Position numbers and translations under genes: made by a program. From Prorocentrum cordatum (Eukaryota > Sar > Dinophyceae > Prorocentrales > Prorocentraceae), in the NCBI GenBank assembly GCA_963575745.1, contig CAUYUJ010017902.1, forward strand, positions 1 through 64,000: a DNA stretch of 64,000 nucleotides, in the 5' to 3' direction. Of this stretch, positions 33,240 to 43,037 are shown piece after piece. The notes beneath the pieces were generated by a model. It saw only the letters and a list, made by a program, of their open reading frames with translations. It was not told where the DNA came from and made no database searches. The first letter of the stretch is position 1; every line of letters begins with the position of its first letter.

Positions 33240-33475
33240 CGAAATATTTGTCTTCTGGCGGCATGGAAGGCAACCTGAAAGTGCCGTTTAAGGACGTCAT
33301 GAGCGAAACGACTCTCAGGCGGCATGAACATCGATCTGAAACCTTGCGCGAGGAAATCCTAAGCGAAATCGCCACTTTCAGACGGCATGGGGGAATTTCA
33401 GATCGCCCTGGAAGGCGATCTGAAACTTTTTTGAGGATGTCCTAGGCGGAATGCCACTTTCAGACGCCGGCCCAT
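33240..33475 (+). repeat. Copies of the GAGGATGTC...CGCCACTTTCAG motif
   Basis: Two to three diverged copies: GAGGAAATCCTAAGCGAAAT (33349) with CGCCACTTTCAG, and GAGGATGTCCTAGGCGGAAT (33434) with GCCACTTTCAG. The same motif ends each unit of the 29.5-30.8 kb duplication and forms the array at 40-41.5 kb. Confidence 0.7.
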
Positions 33476-33579
33476 TAAAGGGGGTGAGGTATGCGTCTGA
33501 AACTCCCATTTCGGCATCAAATCCGACATTGTCCTGGGCCCCATGGCCTAACGGGTGGCCAACAGCGTCTCTCTTTTTC

Positions 33580-33581
33580 TC

Positions 33582-33624
<43 letters not shown>

Positions 33625-33625
33625 A
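33580..33625. repeat. (CT)n microsatellite
   Basis: Pure CT tract of about 40 bp. Confidence 0.95.
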
Positions 33626-33649
33626 ACCCCGCCGTCCCAACTTTTTAAC

Positions 33650-35900
33650 CCAGCGGGTTGCAGGGCAAGACTTGGGGCCTCACGCGCCGACGCCAATCCC
33701 CAGGCGGGACAGGGCCATCGGGAGCACCAAAAGGGCCACTGCCGCATCCCGAGACGCCAGGCCTACAAGGGCAGACGGGCACAGAGGGCCAAACGGTTCT
33801 CGGGGCACCGGACATCCCTGGGCCCCCGCACGTCACGCGCCTGCAGCCTGGCGGAGATCCGCCGCAGCTTAGGCGCGCGAACGCAAGGGGAGCAACAACG
33901 GAGAACGCGGGCAACTGGAGCCGGGACGGACAGGGCCGCGGACATCACCCAATGCCAGTCACTATCGCTCTCGGAATTCGCGATCTGGCGGGCGAGGCGC
34001 CTTCGCACCCCGCAGCGCTCGACTGCGCTGCCGCCCTCCAAGCGCCACGCCCCCCGCTCGGGCGCGCCGCCTCGGGGGCCCCCCGGCGCCGCCGCCGCCG
34101 CGCGCCCAAGGGCTAGGTCCGCGGCTTCGAATCCACCAGCTGGCTCGCCTGCAGGGGCTGGCTGCGAGCTCCACGCGCCCGCCGAGGCCACGCCTGCCGC
34201 TTCTGGCCCCTCGCCGCACCACGCCGCGAAGCGCTCCTGCGCCGCCTCGGGCGCCTCGCGGAAGAGACGCAGCTAAGGCGGCTCGGCGCCCGGCCCCCCC
34301 CCCGCTCGCTCGCGCGCCGATCCCGAGGGCCGCGCAGGCGCCGCACCTGCGCAATCTGTCGCCCCCGCTCCTCGCCGCCGCGCCCGCTATAGGCGCGCGG
34401 CCCAGGGCGCGGCCGCAGAGGCCGGGGGCCTCCGCCCCCAGGCCCAGCTCGCCACTTGCGCTGGCTGCCGAGCGCGCGCTGCGTGCACGGCGCCGTTTCA
34501 ACTCCTGCTCGTCGGGCTCCGCGACGCACCAGGCCCCTGCCCCTCGTCGCCGCCGCCGCCGAAGGCGCAGCTCTGGGCGCGGCCGAGGGGCCTGGAGGCC
34601 ACGGCCCCCAGGCCCCGCTCGCCGCCGGCGTCGGCGGCCAAGCGCGCCCTGTCGATGCGGCGCTGCTTCAGCAACTGCTCGTCGGACTCCGCGACGCAGG
34701 CGGCTGCCTCTGGCCCCTGGAAGCGGATGAGCCGCCGAGCTCCACCATCGGGAGGGCCCACGTCGCCCTGGGCAGCCAGACCCTGCCACGTCACAGCGAC
34801 TGGGCCCCTCCAGCGCCCCTGCCCGCGGACAGCCGCTGAGCCCGCGTGGCGCTGGCTGGAGGTCTCGGCGCCCACCGCGCGCAGCTTCGCCCCGCGCTCG
34901 GCGCTCCAGCCCACGGTTTCGGGGCGGTCGACGCCGATGCCTGTCGCGGCCGCGTCGCCCCCCCCCCCTCCTGGGCCTGATGCTGCGGCCCGCGGCTGGG
35001 CCTGCCATCGCCGCCACGCCTACAGCTAGGCTGCCGTCGCCGTCGCACGCGGCGATGGCCCGGCCAGCCCCGCGGAGGCGCGCCCGCCCCCCTCTGGGGG
35101 TGGAAGCCAAAGGCGACGCCACCCCACAGAGAGCACCTCGCGCCGCGGGTTCTTACAGAACTCGGCGACGTCCCCGACGAAGCTGCCCGCGCCACGGCCG
35201 CTGGACAAGGCGACGGCCACGTCCGTGCAGCGGGGCCAACCAGCCTCCTCGCAGCCTCTCGCCCCTCGGCCCAAGAAGAAGCGACGGTCGTGCTCAGCTA
35301 CCCAGGGCCTGCAGGCCCGCTGCCTCCTCGGGCCCCAATACGCCAGCAGCCGCAAGATGCCCCTTTCCTGCTGGCCCTTGCAGGCGACGGGCCGCGACGA
35401 CCGACCTCTCGCGCCCCACCCATCATCTCATGCGTCGACCGCAGTCGAACTCTGCTGCCAGAGGGCCTGCCAGGTCGCCCGAGCACGCCGGCGCCTGCCC
35501 TCTCGGGCTCCGCGGTCGCTCTAGGCGCGCAGGGCCACAGACGAGCGGGCGATCATCCACAGCCTCAGCCGCCAGCTCCTTGGCGAGGTTCGCGCTGACC
35601 TGGGGCCAGCCTGTCGCATCGCCCCAGCGCTCGGCCTGGCCGCGCTGTGGGGCTGGTTTGGGCCCCCGCGCCCCGATGCGCTTTGGCTCGCCAGGCTCGT
35701 TCTCGCTCTCGCTTCCAAGATCCTCCATGGGGCAGCTTTCGGACCGCGGCAGCCCGCGCCGCTGCTCGCGCTGCGGGGGCCGCCGCCATCTGCGTGAGGA
35801 CTGCCGCCCAGGCCGCTTTGAAAGTGCTGTTCTGCCGGGCCACGCGGAGACCGTCGAGCTGGGTGGGGTGCCCTGGCACCTGACAGCTCCCAGCCCAATC
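33650..35900. other. GC-rich island, probable decayed retroelement, unassigned
   Basis: Minus-strand frames are long and rich in Ala, Gly and Arg. One segment (about 34560-34710) is repeated in diverged form at 34385-34535: both encode on minus a WCVAEPDEQ/ACVAESDEQ-type peptide followed by a Lys/Arg-rich stretch. Another minus segment near 35420-35728 has a plausible acidic start (SESENEPGEP). On plus, about 35757-35800 reads CSRCGGRRHLREDC, which has CX2CX4HX4C zinc-knuckle spacing, but it lies antisense to the other remnants and may be chance. Confidence 0.35.
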
Positions 35901-35969
35901 TAAGGCGCGGTGGCGCTCCTCGGCCTCCTCGGCGCCACGCGCCTCGCCCTCGAGGACTGGGAGGTCACG

Positions 35970-36622
35970 GATGGCCGCCTCTATAGCTCGCTCGCGAGGG
36001 TCGCGAGCTTCTCCTGCGCCCGCTGGAGGTGCCCCTCCGCCGCGCCGCGGGCCGCGCGCTTCTCCTCCACCGACTTGCGGACCGCGTTGGGCCTCCTCTC
36101 GATGCGAGCCACCGCCCAGACCTCCTCGCGCATGCGCGCCGCCCTCGGCAGCGCTGCCGAGCTGACCTCAGACGCTGTCTGGCGGGCCTGCTCCAGCTCG
36201 CCGCGCTTGACCTCAAGCTGGCCGGCCACCGCATCGGCGAAGCAGCTGGCAACGCCCTCTGGCGGCGCCGCGCGGAGGGCCTCCAGCTGCTCGACCACCG
36301 CCTGGGGCCGCTCGACCTGCGAAGGCCCCGCGCGCGACGGGGGCGGGTCACCCTTTCCTGCGCCTGTCCCAGCACAGGCCTTCCTGCAGTCGCTGGCCCC
36401 CGATGCCAGGGGCGCCGCTCTGCCTGCCCCGCGCGCCCGGCGGCGGGCGCGGCGCCCCCGCGGCTGCGCCGCCCAGCCATCGACGTCGACTTCGGGCTGA
36501 AGGGTCGGCGCAGCGCGCATGACCCGCCTGCCACCTCGGCCCACGGAGGCGCCGACCCGCGGACCACGCACCGACCTCGCCTGCCCCAGCTCCAGCCACG
36601 GCACCCGCTGCGCATCCAGCAC
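35970..36622 (-). pseudogene. Retroelement ORF1-like segment with coiled coil
   Basis: A 213-codon minus-strand frame. Residues about 1-100 are Arg/Gly/Pro-rich. From about residue 105 to the end it is Ala/Glu/Arg/Gln-rich with heptad-like spacing (EQLEALRAA, QLEVKRGELEQAR, EEKRAARGAAEGHLQRAQEK), which predicts a coiled coil. This arrangement, a basic low-complexity region followed by a long coiled coil, is what I expect of the ORF1 (Gag-like, RNA-binding) of dinoflagellate LINE-type elements. A clear zinc-finger cluster is missing, and the frame is broken at both ends. A chance open frame in GC-rich DNA is the main alternative. Confidence 0.42.
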
Positions 36623-36837
36623 TTGCCGCCGCCGCCCCTGCCACGGGGGGCCAAGCGGGGCATGGCGCCCGACGCGCAGCGCGAGACGCGCCGAAACACC
36701 ACTGGGAGAGACGGCGAAACAGAAGCTTCACCTGGCACAAAGCGCGGAGCCCCTCGCGCTCAGAGGGCCGCGGGCGAGTCGCAATCCTCGGGCGCCCCGT
36801 GGGCTTGAAGCCAAAATGCCCACGGATAGTTTCGTCT

Positions 36838-36905
36838 GCTGCGCTGGTCTACCGCGCTGGTCCGCCGCAAGCGCAAGCGTATGCGTCGGGGCCTTGCAGG
36901 CTTAA
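36838..36905. repeat. Two-copy remnant of the 13-bp minisatellite with conserved flank
   Basis: TGCGCTGGTCTACCGCGCTG, then GTCCGCCGCAAGCGCAAGCG and a GGGGCCTTGCAGGC stretch: the same order as the end of array 2 (32895-32965). It shows the minisatellite and its flank occur as a module. Confidence 0.6.
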
Positions 36906-37129
36906 GAAAAACGAATTTCCTCATCCAAAAACGAAGCGGCCTACTCAGGCCCGGGCGCGGCGGAGGCGGGCCAGCCGAAGGGCGCGACTGAGGGGCCCCC
37001 CAGCACGCCAAATCCCCCCACCTACGCAGGGCCATCGACCCTCCCGGAAACGGCCGAGCCTCAGGGACCAACAACCGAAGGGGCAACCACCTGAGCTCTG
37101 GGCAGAGGCAATCGGCCACTAGGCGCGCG

Positions 37130-37330
37130 AAGCACGAAGATGAGCAACTGAAAGCACACAGCTGAGCTAAAGAAGCAGGCAACAGCCTCTCGGATGAAAA
37201 CGCAAGTAAGCTGGAAACGAGGAACGACTCTGCGAAATACAAGAAGTTCATCTCACCACAAAATGGAAAGGCGCAACACATGAAGAAATCACACTCAATT
37301 ACTCGCCACAGCGCCACTTCTTCAATCGCT
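37130..37330. other. Lower-GC spacer between retroelement remnants
   Basis: A-rich on plus; no frame or repeat recognised. It lies just past the 3' end of the RNase H remnant and before the ORF1-like segment on the minus strand, so it may be untranslated sequence of one of them. Confidence 0.35.
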
Positions 37331-37379
37331 CTCGGATCTGGCGCCGCGGCGCTCCAGGCGCCGAAGCGCTCTGCGCCTC

Positions 37380-38880
37380 TCAGCGGCGCCCTGGGCAGCC
37401 GCCGCCATCTCCGCCGCCTCGGACGGCCCCGCGCCGAAGGCTGCCCGGCGCGTGGCTGCTGGCCCAGGCGCCGCGCCGCCGCTTGAAGGAGGCCCCCCCC
37501 TGCCCGCTGGAGCTGCCGCGCCCGCCGCCGAGCGGCCGGCGCCCTGCTCGCCGCGCTCGCCCCCGCGCAGCCGCCTCCGCCTGGGTGCCGAGACATTGCA
37601 TGTAGCGCTCCTGGGCGGCCTTGGGCACGGCGCCCTGCAGTCGCAAGCGGGGGGGGCCCTGGCCCTTCTGCCGCTGCTTGGACTGCCTCGGCCGCCCCCC
37701 AGGATGGAGCCAGCGGGCCCGGAGGCCCCTCTGGCTGCGCCCGCTCTCGTCGGCCTCGCCCCCGACGCAGGCTTCCTCGAGGCGCGGCTTCGCCCCAGAG
37801 CGGCCGCCCAGCACCGCGTAGGCAAGGAACTTGGAGCACGCCACCAGCTCCTGCTCGCCGCCGCCATCGCCGCTAACCGCAAAGGATGCAGAAGGCCACC
37901 GCGCCCGCGCCGACTGCTGCCGCGCAGCCCTTGGCCGCGGCGCGAGCGCTCGCGAGGCGCGGCCACTTGGCCTCGGGCCCGCCAGAACCCCGTCGCCCAG
38001 GCAGCCGCGGCGGAGAGGGCTCCTCGAACCGCACTCGGCGGCACTCTTCGGCGCCAGGTGGGCCCTCGCTGTCCTTGGCGGCGACCCCCTGCCAGATGAC
38101 TGTGGCCTGCCCGATCCAGCGTGCCAGCTCGTGGACCACCTCCGCCGGCGCGCGGCGCTCGCCCATGGCCGGGTCGCCCACCGCGCGGAGCCTGGCGCCC
38201 AGCTTGGCGAGGCGGTCGGCGCACTCTTTGCCTCGGCGCTGAGCTCTAGCGAGGGGCCCACCCAGCGCCGCCCGCCTGCTGCAGCGTGCTGGCACCTTCC
38301 GCACGGCGAAGGCCCCTGGCTCGAAGGCGGCGTGGATCCTGCCCCAGAGGTGCGCGTCGGGAATGTCGGGCGCCGCGGCATGCGCGCGCCCCTTCCTGAT
38401 GCAGGAAACAATGAAGCTGCAGTCGGCATTGACCTCCTCCACCACTGGCCCAGCATAATTGAGCCGCATCCATACCGCGAGGTCCTCGCCGCCCTCGGCC
38501 GTCTGCCGGGGGCAGAGGTCGCGCCTGACCGAGCCGTAGACTCCCGATATCAGGTTGCCGCTATCATCGCCTTGTACCATGGACCACCCTGCGCGGCGCA
38601 GGGAGCCACAGCTGGGCTCCACAGCCGTAGCGTCCAGGTATAGCTTCCCGTGGAGATTATCTTCTGGAGGCCTGCGCATCCACCACACGCCCACGGCATC
38701 GGCGCGGAAGCCCTGCGGCGGCGGGGGGGGCAGACAGCCAGCACCGCACGAAGTTCTCTCCTGCTGCCTCGCCTCGCGCGCGGACTCGCTCGGCTCAGTG
38801 CTGCAGGCGCGGCGAGACGCCGTCCCCCCGCTGGGCCGCCAGGACGGGGCGCGCGAAGAGGCGGTGCCAGAGCGTGCCAC
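37380..38880 (-). pseudogene. Retroelement RNase H domain with broken Cys-rich tail
   Basis: The minus frame 38880-37873 (335 codons) holds an RNase H fold. The acidic positions are D83 (in KLYLDATA), E132 (GGEDLAV), D153 (VNADCSFIV) and D222 (KECADRLAKLG), matching the D-E-D-D set that binds two metal ions to cut RNA in RNA:DNA hybrids. An Arg stands at 199 (VPARCS) where relatives often have His. Upstream, one base out of frame, is LWHRLFARP, a linker I also associate with this family. The tail starts a Cys motif (FCILCG) and stops; its continuation lies in other frames down to about 37380. The domain belongs at the C-terminus of a reverse transcriptase polyprotein. An intact catalytic set with a frameshifted frame suggests fairly recent decay. 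Confidence 0.72.
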
Positions 38881-38902
38881 GCTCTACTCCGCAGCAACAG
38901 CA

Positions 38903-39622
38903 TCACGAGTGACTGCGCCCCCCCGCGTCGTAGAGCCCGGCCTGCGTCCAGCGCACATTGGGGATGCAGGCGATCTGCGCGCGCCGCCGTCGCTCGCCCA
39001 AGTCCCCGCCAGGCCCCAGCATCGACGCTATGGCATCCCAACAGAAGGACCCATGCCAGAAGCTGCCATGCGCCAGCTGGCTCATCTCGTGGCGGTCCGA
39101 AGCGCGCCTGGTCTCAAGGGCCGCCTCCACGCCGAGCTCGCGGGGGCCGAGGAGCGCGCGGGCCAGCTCGTCGCCCCGGTCGGCGACGAGGATCCGCTCG
39201 GACTCGAAGCGCCATGGCGAACGCTGCCGCATCGACTGGGGGCGCGCAGTGCACCCACGGCGGAGACGGCCTCGGCGTGCCGGGCGGCAGCGGCATCCAG
39301 GCCTCGGCCAAGCATGCGCAGGGGCAGCTCTCCCGACTGCGGCAGCGCCGCCAAGAGGAGGAGGAGGAGGAGGAGGAGGAGGAGGAGGAGGAGGAGGAGG
39401 AGGAGGAGGAGGAGGAGCATCTGGACCGTGGCTCCCGCGGCGGGCACGGCGGGGCCCAGGCCGCGGGCGTCGCCGGGGCTGGCAGCAGCGCATAGCCGCA
39501 GGCCCAGGGCGGCCCCGTGCGGCAGGCTCCCGGCGCTGCGGGCAGCCGCGAGCCTCCAGCACTGCAGCTCGCCGCCCGCGATGCCCGTCGCCGCGCGCCC
39601 CCGGATCAATTTTTTTGTTCAC
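38903..39622 (-). pseudogene. Upstream part of the RNase H retroelement, with (GAG)n insert
   Basis: A minus-strand frame of 239 codons just upstream of the RNase H segment. The last ~110 residues (from FESERILVADRGDEL to RWTQAGLYDAGG) look coding: mixed composition, Trp-rich, and in the right place for the connection between reverse transcriptase and RNase H. Residues about 69-86 are a poly-Pro run produced by the trinucleotide tract at 39356-39418, which has expanded inside the old coding sequence. No polymerase active-site motif remains, so the polymerase core is lost or lies outside this fragment. Confidence 0.45.
39356..39418. repeat. (GAG)n microsatellite inside retroelement remnant
   Basis: About 20 GAG/GGA units, pure. 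It is read as poly-Pro on the minus strand. Confidence 0.95.
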
Positions 39623-40868
39623 GCAAAACAGGCGGGGGAGAAAGAGGAATCCGATGCCCCTCCAGGGGGGCTATCCGAACGAAGGCGACCGCAGGGCCGT
39701 GAGGCCGTGAGAACAGAAACCTGCAATGGCCCGGATTCGGGTGACGCGGATTGTGAAGGTCATTCCATGCTCTTGGAGCCCTACTCCAAGCGAGCAAATG
39801 TCGACATAGCGGGAGGATGAACGTGCTGGCCGAGGGCCCTGCCTTGTGGATGAGGTCCACCTCGGCGCCAGCCGTGCTGGCCTGCGGGGCCCCCCAGCGA
39901 AAAATCGCCATTTCGGCCGTCGCCAGGGCGCTCTTGGAGCCATCGTGGGTCATGTGGGAGCTCCGTTTTCATCACCCTGAAGCACTCCGAAAACGATACC
40001 AAAACGATGCTGAAAACCTACTATGCTGTGCTTTTGTGCGCTCTGCCGTGTTCGTTTGGTTTGCCGAAATCCCGTTTGTTTGAGGATGTCCCTAAAGCAA
40101 TCGCCATGTTCGGCAGTCTTCAAGGCAATGTTGGAGCCATCTTGGGGTCCTGGTTGGATTATTATGTGTTCGTCTTGAGCTACGCCAGTAACGATATGAA
40201 AGCGATGCTGTGAACATACCAGTTGTGCCAGGATGTCCCTAACGAAATGGCCACATTTAGAAATGACGTCAAACATGCAGCTAAATTGGTCTGCCGTGCT
40301 CGTCTCCATTTTCTGAGGGTGTCCCGAGCGAGAGCGTCGTCTTCAACTCAAGAACTAGTAAACCACCCCTGTCGACATACTTGCTTCGGCGAGGATATCT
40401 CAGGCGAAACGCTCATTTTCGAAAATATGGAAAATTCGCGACTTCCCAAATCGGGAGGATGTCTCAGGCGAAACGCTTGTGTTTGCAAACGCCGATGCTG
40501 GGAAACTCTCAGTTTGGTGAGGATGTCCCTGGCGAAATCGTCATCCTCGGCCGTCTTGAAGGCGCTCGTTGGGTCATCTTGGTGCTCGTGGTGGGCTCTT
40601 TGGGGCAGCCTTTGATGCCCTCAAAATCAATACGATGCGATGTTGGACATGTACGTTATTTGAGGATGTCACGATCGAAATCGCAATTGCTAGAAGGATA
40701 GTTTGGGCCGTCTTGACGCTTTTGCGATAGCGAATCAAAGGCGACCTTAGACCAACATGTGTCGAACAGATGGTATCATTATCTTATTGCTTGAGGATGT
40801 CCCTAGCGAAATCGCCACTGTCGGCAGTCTCCTGGGCGCTCTTGGAGCCATCTTGGGGTCATGTGGGA

Positions 40869-40967
40869 GCCCTTTGTCTCATCAGATTGAGGAACTTCAA
40901 GAACGATATCAAGACTGCGAGCCCTTTGTCTCATCAGATTGAGGAACTTCAAGAACGATATCAAGAC
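40869..40967. repeat. 49-bp tandem duplication inside the motif array
   Basis: GCCCTTTGTCTCATCAGATT and the following GAGGAACTTCAAGAACGATA are present twice in direct tandem. Confidence 0.93.
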
Positions 40968-41110
40968 GATAGTGAGTCCATGTCGTTACTGTTAGGATGT
41001 CCCCAGCGAAATGGGGCCCAGTCTGGCGTGCAGCTTCGTGCTGGCCCGCCGTGCTCCTGCTCAGTCTGAGGATGTCCCTGGCGAAAACGCCATTCTTTAG
41101 CATAACAGGT

Positions 41111-41309
41111 ACTCCAGATTTCGTAATAAAGGGAGGGGGTCTCATTTCGGGGGGGTCTGGGCCCTCCAAGACAGGCCATTTCAGACCCCCCCCCCGTGGG
41201 AGAACCCTCCAAAACACCGTCCCCAGACCCCCCCAGGCCCTCCAAGATAGCCTGGAAGAGACCCCCCCCCGAAATGAGACCCCCCTCCCTTTATTACGAA
41301 ATCTGGAGT
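41111..41309. mobile_element. Foldback element with ~50-bp near-perfect arms
   Basis: The left arm (41111-41158) starts ACTCCAGATTTCGTAATAAA and the right arm (41259-41309) is its reverse complement, differing mainly in lengths of C/G runs. The interior is rich in CCCCC/GGGGG. It lies between two units of the GAGGATGTC array, as expected of an insertion. No certain target duplication was seen. Confidence 0.8.
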
Positions 41310-41566
41310 AGTGTGACGAGGATGTCTCAAGCGAAACGCCCACTGCTTACGCACATCGAAAAACATCGCCCTCGTGTGCTGGAGGGTATCTCGAGCGAAA
41401 CGCTTATTTTGTGAAAGATGATGTTGCGAACATATCAGCTGTGTGAGGATGTCTCAGGCGAAATGCTGTTCCCCAACCATCCTGTGGTGTTGGGTCCTCG
41501 CTTTGAAAAGACAGCGCCCCGCGTCTCCTCCTTCCTCATCCCCCTCCTCCTCCCTCCATCCTCCAC

Positions 41567-42065
41567 AGTTCGCATGCGTCCCCCCAGCCCAGCACAGAGG
41601 TTCGTGGCCCCATTGGGAGCTCCACCGAAGGTCCCAGTGGCGCAGATCGCATGCGTCCTCCCCGCCCAGTACAACGCTTCGTGGCCCCCTAGGGAGCTCC
41701 ACCGAAGGTCCCAGGTGGCGCAGTTCGCATGCGTCGCCCCGCCCAATACAGCGTTTCGTGGCCCCATTGGAAGCTCCACCGAAGGTCCCAGTGGCACAGT
41801 CCGCATGCGTCCACCCCACACAGTACAGCGCTTCGTGGCCCCACAGGGAGCTCCACCGAAGGTCCCAGGTGGCGCAGTTCGAATGAGTCCCCACCACCCA
41901 GTACGGTCTTTCTTGGCCCATAGGGAGCTCCACCCAATGTCCCAGTGGCGCAGTCCTCATGCGCCCCCCCACCCAGTACAGGGCTTCGTGGCCCCAGAAG
42001 GAGCTCCACCGAAGGTCCCAAGCTTGCGTCCCTCCCCCCACCAAGTACAGCGCTTCGTGGCCAAG
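41567..42065. repeat. 77-bp tandem repeat, seven copies
   Basis: The word TTCGTGGCCCC marks units at 41601, 41678, 41755, 41832, (41910 as TTCTTGGCCC), 41985 and 42054. The unit includes GAGCTCCACCGAAGGTCCCA and GCGCAGTTCGCATGCGTCC. Two diverged units lie in opposite orientation at 57905-58090. Confidence 0.92.
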
Positions 42066-42136
42066 GGCATGTTCGCCACGCATGCGCGATGTACAGCACG
42101 AGCCAAAGGAATGTTAGAGAGCTGGGCCTCTTGGTA

Positions 42137-42306
42137 GGGCGACGAAATCTATACATGTCCACTGCTCCCAGGCCAGGCCCATCCTCAACCCCGCAGCGGT
42201 GTATACGCCACGCCCTCCTGGCTTGGCCAGGAGGGCGCATACACAGCTCCTGGGTTCAAGATGGGCATGGTCAGGGAGCAGTGGATATGTATAGATTTCG
42301 TCGCCC
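42137..42306. mobile_element. 170-bp hairpin element
   Basis: The whole segment folds on itself. GGGCGACGAAATCTATACAT at the left end pairs with the right end (GTATAGATTTCGTCGCCC), and pairing continues inward through CCACTGCTCCC, GCCCATC and GTGTAT to a GCCCTCCTGGC/GCCAGGAGGGC centre. Arms are about 80-85 bp. It could be a hairpin MITE, a structured RNA gene or a replication-generated palindrome. Confidence 0.82.
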
Positions 42307-42517
42307 GATCTTGGAGCACTCTACGGGGTCCCCTCGGAGCCCTGCTGGGGCAGCTTGGAGGCGTCTTGGCCGCCGAGGCCAGAGCCTGGCGAGACCAGAG
42401 AGTCCTCGGAGCGCCCAGGGAGCCGCCCCGCGCCGCCCGGCGAGCACCCGAGAGAGAGGAACACCGCCCGTGCACGAGTGCGGGCGGCGCGAAGCCCAGG
42501 CCGACTGCCTACTGGAC

Positions 42518-42709
42518 TACGGCAGGTTCGTGTCGTGCCGACCCCAGCGTTGGTTTTTGACACCGCGGGAATCGTTCAACCTTGAACGATCGGCCGTTTG
42601 CGAAACGCCACATCGTTGAACATCGATCGATTCTGGGTCGCCGTCGGCGTTCAACGTTGAACTCCGGCGGCGGGGTCGCCGCTGGTCGACACGACACGAA
42701 CCTACCGTA
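42518..42709. mobile_element. Foldback element with 26-bp arms and inner palindromes
   Basis: The left arm 42518-42543 contains GGTTCGTGTCGTGCCGACC and the right arm 42684-42709 is GGTCGACACGACACGAACC plus flank; two mismatches in 26. The interior holds further palindromes (CGTTCAACCTTGAACG, GTTCAACGTTGAAC). Its right edge runs directly into family B copy 3. Confidence 0.75.
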
Positions 42710-42957
42710 CCGGACCACCCCAATCCCAACCCGAAGACCCGAACTCTGCCAGAGTCTCGGCTTGGGGGGGGTACGGGTTCCGCACGCGTTTTTCTTGGGT
42801 TCCCAGACACCCCCCCCCCCCTCTGGAGATGGAGAGCCGAATCGGGGCCTTCGGGTTGGGTTTTGGGTGGTTTGGGTGGGCGGTGACCCCCCCCCGCCTG
42901 GAGATGGAGAGCCGAATCGGGGCCTTCGGGCTGGGTTTGGGGTGGTTTGGGTGGGCG
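42708..42957 (+). mobile_element. Family B element, copy 3, with duplicated right end
   Basis: The left arm is ACCGGACCACCCCAATCCCA followed by ACCCGAAG. Right arms start at 42849 and again at 42924 (CTTCGGG(T/C)TGGGTTT), because a segment of about 75 bp beginning TGGAGATGGAGAGCCGAATC is tandemly duplicated. The CGAATTTCGG core of copies 1 and 2 is replaced here. Confidence 0.72.
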
Positions 42958-43037
42958 AAGCCCGGGCTGGCGCACTGCCCACGTGCATGGGGGGCTGCGC
43001 GTGGCCAAGAGAGCCCGCGGACGGCCGGGAGACTCGA

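Larger units (their letters stand above)
39900..41470 (+). repeat. Interspersed GAGGATGTC...GCGAAA motif array
   Basis: Twelve copies in one orientation start at about 40082, 40229, 40391, 40455, 40520, 40662, 40793, 40992, 41068, 41318, 41382 and 41445. The consensus is GAGGATGTCYC, two variable bases, GCGAAA, one base, CGCC. Spacing is 62-250 bp. Some units also share TTGGAGCCATCTTGGGGTC and AACGATATCAAGACGAT downstream, so the ancestral unit was probably about 150-180 bp. No frame is shared among units. Confidence 0.8.

Noticed and set aside
31843-33375. 510-codon minus-strand gene
   Set aside because: Most of it is the 13-bp minisatellite read through; the rest is GC-rich remnant without a catalytic motif.
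34126-34140. tRNA gene (box-B-like GGCTTCGAATCC, also at 4568)
   Set aside because: No box A at a suitable distance, no acceptor stem or cloverleaf; the shared word is only about 15 bp.
35757-35800. CX2CX4HX4C zinc knuckle on the plus strand as evidence for a Gag gene
   Set aside because: Correct spacing, but it is antisense to the neighbouring retroelement remnants, stands alone and lies in Arg/Cys-rich GC-biased sequence where chance is likely.
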